Shown here: positions 14,808 to 18,750 of the stretch, piece after piece
Layout of the letters: every line of letters starts with the position of its first letter
Numbering within the stretch: the stretch's first letter is position 1
Assembly (NCBI GenBank): GCA_964422465.1
Contig: CAYRBD010000063.1
Coordinates: 1 to 18,750, forward strand
Length of the DNA: 18,750 bases
Reading direction: 5' to 3'
Source: FW021-bin31 sp964422465
GTDB taxonomy: Bacteria; Bacteroidota; Bacteroidia; Chitinophagales; Chitinophagaceae
Translations under genes and position numbers: made by a program
The notes under the pieces: model-generated
What the model was told of the DNA's origin: nothing
The model's input: only the letters and a program-made list of their open reading frames with translations
Databases searched by the model: none

Positions 14808-16955
14808 CTATTTCGTTTCTATTTCCAACTCCCCTCCTTTTTGAAATAGCCTTTGAGAAATGAAATAACCTTTGTGGTTCTTCCCATTCCATCGAATCCC
14901 CTTTAAGGTCCTGCTATTCCCTGTTTTATGGATAATCAGGTGTTTTTGAGGAGCCAGTTCCCATTCTATTTTATCAAACAAGGGAACACTCACTATATAT
15001 CTGGCATCAGCGGAGCTAAAAGGATATAAACCGATTGCTGCAAATACGTACCAGGATGACATTTCTCCCGCATCATCCATCCCCGGGAGCGCCAATCCGC
15101 TCTTCCCTATTCCATAAAAATGGTTCATGATACTATCCAAAATATGTTGCGACTTTCCAGGTTTATCTACAAAATAATAGGAAAAAGGCGCTTCATGATC
15201 CGGTTGATTCCCCACACAATACTGTCCGATAAAACAGGAGATATTCCGGGCAATATAATGAGGATTCCAGGGAATTGTGAAGAAAGAATCCAGTTTGGCT
15301 TCAAAGGCTTTTTTGCCGCCATACAATTTTACCAGCCCCGGCATATCCTGAGGAGCGAAAAAAGAAACCTGCCAGGCATTGGCTTCCCGATACATATATT
15401 CATAATAAGGATACTGCGGGTTAAAATTTTTGACCCACTGACCGTCTTTCAGCCGACCCCGCATAAACCGGGTAGAGGGATCAAATACATTTTTATAATT
15501 TTCAGCCCTTTTCATGAAAGTATGGTAATTGGAAGAGTCCCCTAATGCTTTGGCAAGCCGGGCCACAGCATAATCATCAAATGCATATTCAAGCGTTTTG
15601 GCCACTCCGCCTTTGGCTTTTGTTTCTACATTGGGATCATTAATATCCGGCGTAGAGATATACCCCTTCTTTATGTACTCTTTAATATAAGGACGGGTTC
15701 CGCCTTCCTTCGTTGCGTTGTTTAGCAGCAACTGATAAGCTGTTTTAACATCAAAATCTTTAATCCCACGCAGATAAGAGCCGGCTATGAAAGCAGCGCC
15801 ATGATCTCCATGAAAAAAAGTAGGGATAAAACCGGTTCTCTTTCCCCTGTCAACTAAGGATTTAATAACATCAGTTGTGACCTTCGGTTGTAACAGGCCC
15901 AGCAAAACAACCTTATTCCGGTAGGTATCCCAAAGAGAGGGAATCGTATAATATCGAAAACCTTTATTCTCTACTTTACCGCTTGCATCCCTGAAATCAC
16001 CATTGACATCACTCCGCAATGCCGGCCATAAAAAGGAACGGTAGAGAGAAGAATAAAACAGCATTTTTTGTTTTGAGTTGCCACCGGATATTCTGATTTT
16101 TGACAGCAGGGCTTCCCAGGTATCAGAAGCCTCTGTCTTTACCTGGTCAAAATTTTTATTTCCTATTTCTTTGTCCAGATTCAATTTAGCATTCTGCTCA
16201 CTAACATAGGACAATCCTATTTTAACGTCAAGGGAAGAACGGGTTTTATCAAAATGAACAACCGGCACTATTCTCCTATCTTGTATCAGGGAATCAAGGC
16301 CCGTAATGGCTGCATTGGTTTCTGCATAAAAAAAGAGGGTATCCCCGGTTAACTGATAACCTGAAAACGCCTGGTCCGTTCTCTGCCGAATATCCCATCC
16401 CCTAACGTGTTCATTGGACTTTTGTAAATCTACGATCAACTTTTTTTCTTTTCCTTTCGGGAAAGTGTAATGATGAAAACCACAGCGCAAAGTGGAGGTT
16501 AGCCGGACATTTATACCATAGCGCTCCAGATAAACCCGGTAATATCCAGGATGGGCCTCTTCTTTTTCATGGCTAAACCTTGACCCAAAATCATTGGCGC
16601 TCACTTCTCCGGTTATGGGCAAAAGCGGAATATTGCACAAGTTCCAATGTCCTTTACATGTATGAGTAAACCCATAAATAATGGAATCCTCATACTGATA
16701 ACCGGCTCCGGTATGGTACTTGGTTACGGGACTAAGTTGAACCATCGCATTGGGAACTGATGCGCCCGGGAAAACCAGCCCTGCCCAAACCCGCCAGCCC
16801 GGAGGAGGCTGATACCCGATGACTGCGCTATCCGTTAAAGGAGCTGTTCCCAGGAAGGGATTCACAAATTCTGTCAGCCGCTCCTTTTTGGCAGAGCAGG
16901 CAGACAGAATCACAATAAGAAGAACGGGGAGGAAGAGGTTTCGTGTTCGCATCAT
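14808..16955 (-). CDS. GH92-like (alpha-mannosidase family) glycoside hydrolase lipoprotein
   Basis: GH92 enzymes are calcium-dependent inverting exo-alpha-mannosidases common in Bacteroidota. The 715-residue protein has a clear lipoprotein signal (lipobox LSAC, Cys20). The N-terminal beta-sandwich begins VNPFLGT and contains 'FPGASVPNAMVQLSP' and 'GFTHT' (95-99). The (alpha/alpha)6 catalytic domain has 'SLWDTYR', 'FHGDHGA', 'REANAWQ' (Glu524), 'GNQPDHEAPF' (582-591) and 'GMDDAGEMSSWYVFAAIGLYPF' (Asp627-Asp628). Two departures stand out: the usual SGTG loop after GFSHTH is replaced by CKGHWNLC (100-107), and the common GNEP is GNQP. These suggest an unusual linkage or sugar. Start ATG 16955 is followed immediately by a second ATG at 16952 that is equally possible. 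It begins 14 bases after the GH2 stop. Confidence 0.85.
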   Translation of the reverse strand: MMRTRNLFLPVLLIVILSACSAKKERLTEFVNPFLGTAPLTDSAVIGYQPPPGWRVWAGLVFPGASVPNAMVQLSPVTKYHTGAGYQYEDSIIYGFTHTCKGHWNLCNIPLLPITGEVSANDFGSRFSHEKEEAHPGYYRVYLERYGINVRLTSTLRCGFHHYTFPKGKEKKLIVDLQKSNEHVRGWDIRQRTDQAFSGYQLTGDTLFFYAETNAAITGLDSLIQDRRIVPVVHFDKTRSSLDVKIGLSYVSEQNAKLNLDKEIGNKNFDQVKTEASDTWEALLSKIRISGGNSKQKMLFYSSLYRSFLWPALRSDVNGDFRDASGKVENKGFRYYTIPSLWDTYRNKVVLLGLLQPKVTTDVIKSLVDRGKRTGFIPTFFHGDHGAAFIAGSYLRGIKDFDVKTAYQLLLNNATKEGGTRPYIKEYIKKGYISTPDINDPNVETKAKGGVAKTLEYAFDDYAVARLAKALGDSSNYHTFMKRAENYKNVFDPSTRFMRGRLKDGQWVKNFNPQYPYYEYMYREANAWQVSFFAPQDMPGLVKLYGGKKAFEAKLDSFFTIPWNPHYIARNISCFIGQYCVGNQPDHEAPFSYYFVDKPGKSQHILDSIMNHFYGIGKSGLALPGMDDAGEMSSWYVFAAIGLYPFSSADARYIVSVPLFDKIEWELAPQKHLIIHKTGNSRTLKGIRWNGKNHKGYFISQRLFQKGGELEIETK

Positions 16956-16969
16956 TAAATCTCAAAAAA

Positions 16970-18750
16970 TTATTCCTCTATTTTTACCTGATATAGCGAT
17001 TTGTTTTTTTCTACCGTTTCAGGACTCAGTAATTTGAATTCTTTCCGGTCATAAGTCATAAACCCATTTACTTCTACCTCTACATCTGTAAGTTGGGTAT
17101 AAACTGCCGCCGACAACCCCTTCTGAATGAGTGCAGGCAGCTGATCCACCAATTTAATATAAGCCTGTTGCAACTCTGCCTCTGATTTGTAGGAAACATA
17201 ACCCCAATTTTTCTTCTGCTGCCAGGTATGTCCTGTTAAAGGTAAACCCAGGCCGCCATACTCTCCCAGCACCAGCGCCCGATTATCGCCTTTGGATTCG
17301 GGAATCCCGGGTCCCGGGTATTTGTGCATATCCTGTACGTTACCCGCCCCCGGGAAATCTATCCAGCCACTGGGGCCGTCCACCAGACGCGTAGGATCAT
17401 ATTTTTCAATCCAATTGCTTATTTTAATCGTATTGAACTGCCCCCAACTTTCATTAAAAGGAACCCACATTACAATAGAGGGATGATTAAAATGCTGATC
17501 AATCATAGCTTTCAGTTCTTTGCTGAATTCATAAGAAGATTGTGCTTTACGAATGATCTCGCCATCGGCATTTTTAGGGTGGCCATCCATATCCCCGGTC
17601 GGCATATCCTGCCAAACCAATATCCCCATTTTATCACAATGATAATACCAACGAGCCGGTTCTACTTTGGTATGCTTTCTTAATAAATTATATCCGAACT
17701 CTTTCGTTTTCGCCAAGTCAAACCGGATAGCAGAATCGGTAGGCGGTGTATATAAACTACCTGGCCACCATCCCTGATCCAGAAATCCAAGTTGAAAAAG
17801 GAAATGATTATTGAGCATAATACGTGGAAGGCCGTTGGCATCTTTGGCAACAGCTATTTTTCGCATTCCCATATAGCTTTTTATCTCATCTACCACCTCA
17901 TTTCCACGCAACAACTGTATTTTTAAATCATATAAAAAAGGATCGTCCGGAGACCAAAGACGAGGGTTGGGAAATTTTAATCTTACATTTTTTCCGGCTT
18001 TTTGCACCCCACTTGCCACAACGCTGCCGTTTTGAAGAGCACTGACTTTAACGTTCAGATGCTCATCAGCCTGGCTGGTATATACTTCAAAATCACAATA
18101 CTCCTGATCAATATCAGGAAAATATTTTGTGGAAGTAATGTGTGCTTTGCTCACCGGTTCCATCCATACGGTTTGCCAGATACCTGTTACAGAAGTGTAC
18201 CAAATTCCGTTGGGATGATTGACCTGTTTTCCACGAGGCTGCGTGCCGTCATCGGTAGGATCCCAAACGCTTATGGTCAGTTGTTGCTTCCCGGTCGGTC
18301 TTAAATAATCCGTTATATCAAAAGTAAAAGCATCATATCCCCCACGATGCATGCCCACTTTTTGGCCATTTACGAATACATTCGTTTCCCAATCTACCGC
18401 ATCAAAATGCAACAATACCCTTTTATCTTTCCATTTAGCCGGTACTTCAAAAGTGCGGTGATACCATAATTTTTTATCAGTTCCGACCTGTTTCCCCACC
18501 CCGGACAATGCCGATTCAATAGCAAAGGGGACCAGTACCTTTCCTTTGTAATCAGAAGGGATTTTATCTTCCATTCTGAAGGTGATGCCATAATCCCAGA
18601 GGCCATTCAGGTTTTGCCACTCTTTGCGTTCCATCTGCGGGCGTGGATACTCAGGCAATGGATTTTGAGGATCGACCTCCTGAGCAAAAGTGGTCATAAT
18701 TTTGTCTCCAACAGGTTTCCAACTATTTTGTGCAAAAGTGGAAAAAGTAA
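16970..18750 (-). CDS. GH2 family glycoside hydrolase, 5' end beyond the window
   Basis: GH2 proteins include beta-galactosidases, beta-glucuronidases and beta-mannosidases. The visible 593 codons show the sugar-binding jelly roll ('LNGLWDYGI', 'LWYHRTFEVP', 'VDWETNVFVNGQKVG'), an Ig-like domain, and the TIM barrel with acid/base Glu in FNESWGQ (codon 17450-17452) and nucleophile Glu in LGEYGG (codon 17261-17263). The frame stays open upstream of the ATG at 18697 to the window edge and reads TFSTFAQNSWKPVGDKI before it. FSTFAQ looks like the end of a Sec signal peptide, and the following segment is conserved in this type of protein, so the ATG at 18697 is internal and the true start lies outside. 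It is the first visible gene of the minus-strand array. Sugar specificity is not determined. Confidence 0.93.
   Translation of the reverse strand, partial: TFSTFAQNSWKPVGDKIMTTFAQEVDPQNPLPEYPRPQMERKEWQNLNGLWDYGITFRMEDKIPSDYKGKVLVPFAIESALSGVGKQVGTDKKLWYHRTFEVPAKWKDKRVLLHFDAVDWETNVFVNGQKVGMHRGGYDAFTFDITDYLRPTGKQQLTISVWDPTDDGTQPRGKQVNHPNGIWYTSVTGIWQTVWMEPVSKAHITSTKYFPDIDQEYCDFEVYTSQADEHLNVKVSALQNGSVVASGVQKAGKNVRLKFPNPRLWSPDDPFLYDLKIQLLRGNEVVDEIKSYMGMRKIAVAKDANGLPRIMLNNHFLFQLGFLDQGWWPGSLYTPPTDSAIRFDLAKTKEFGYNLLRKHTKVEPARWYYHCDKMGILVWQDMPTGDMDGHPKNADGEIIRKAQSSYEFSKELKAMIDQHFNHPSIVMWVPFNESWGQFNTIKISNWIEKYDPTRLVDGPSGWIDFPGAGNVQDMHKYPGPGIPESKGDNRALVLGEYGGLGLPLTGHTWQQKKNWGYVSYKSEAELQQAYIKLVDQLPALIQKGLSAAVYTQLTDVEVEVNGFMTYDRKEFKLLSPETVEKNKSLYQVKIEE

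Noticed and set aside
16970..18697. GH2 protein as a complete gene starting at ATG 18697
   Set aside because: The frame is open to the window edge and upstream codons encode what looks like a signal peptide end and conserved GH2 leader, so this ATG is internal.

Overview
The window looks like chromosome of a member of the Bacteroidota, probably a glycan-degrading Chitinophagales or Sphingobacteriales relative. This rests on the TAnnTTTG-type promoter elements, the weak Shine-Dalgarno signals, a density of exported and lipoprotein glycoside hydrolases typical of the phylum, and the kind of tyrosine recombinase relic present. The genus is inference; no rRNA, tRNA or CRISPR array was found.

The left part is housekeeping. 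A truncated ECF sigma factor gene runs leftward off the edge, divergent from pheT (phenylalanyl-tRNA synthetase beta) and a small coiled-coil protein. A well-placed promoter then precedes sucA-sucB (2-oxoglutarate dehydrogenase E1 and E2). One base after sucB starts an OxyR-type LysR regulator that keeps both redox cysteines at positions 199 and 208. The E2 protein carries two lipoyl domains from an internal duplication.

Positions 8414-9201 form an AT-rich scar without an intact gene. It holds the wreck of a Bacteroidota tyrosine recombinase: an N-terminal arm-binding piece fused by a large internal deletion to the C-terminal catalytic-tyrosine segment, with further frameshifts. Short palindromes and direct repeats follow.

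From 9202 to the right edge every gene is on the minus strand in one closely packed array. In transcription order it is: GH2 (5' end outside the window), GH92-like lipoprotein, GH172/DUF2961 with a Tat signal, GH5-like (clan GH-A) lipoprotein, a CobW/COG0523 metal-chaperone GTPase, and a tandem double-GH43 protein. The CobW gene overlaps the hydrolase gene before it by one base and sits two bases from the one after it, so it is embedded in the operon. The array looks like the enzyme arm of a locus attacking a branched, pentofuranose- and possibly mannose-containing glycan. No SusC/SusD pair, transporter or dedicated regulator is visible inside the window. The most interesting aspects are the unusual enzyme combination, the coupled metallochaperone, the sequence-divergent GH92 protein, the OxyR/2-oxoglutarate dehydrogenase linkage and the integrase scar.
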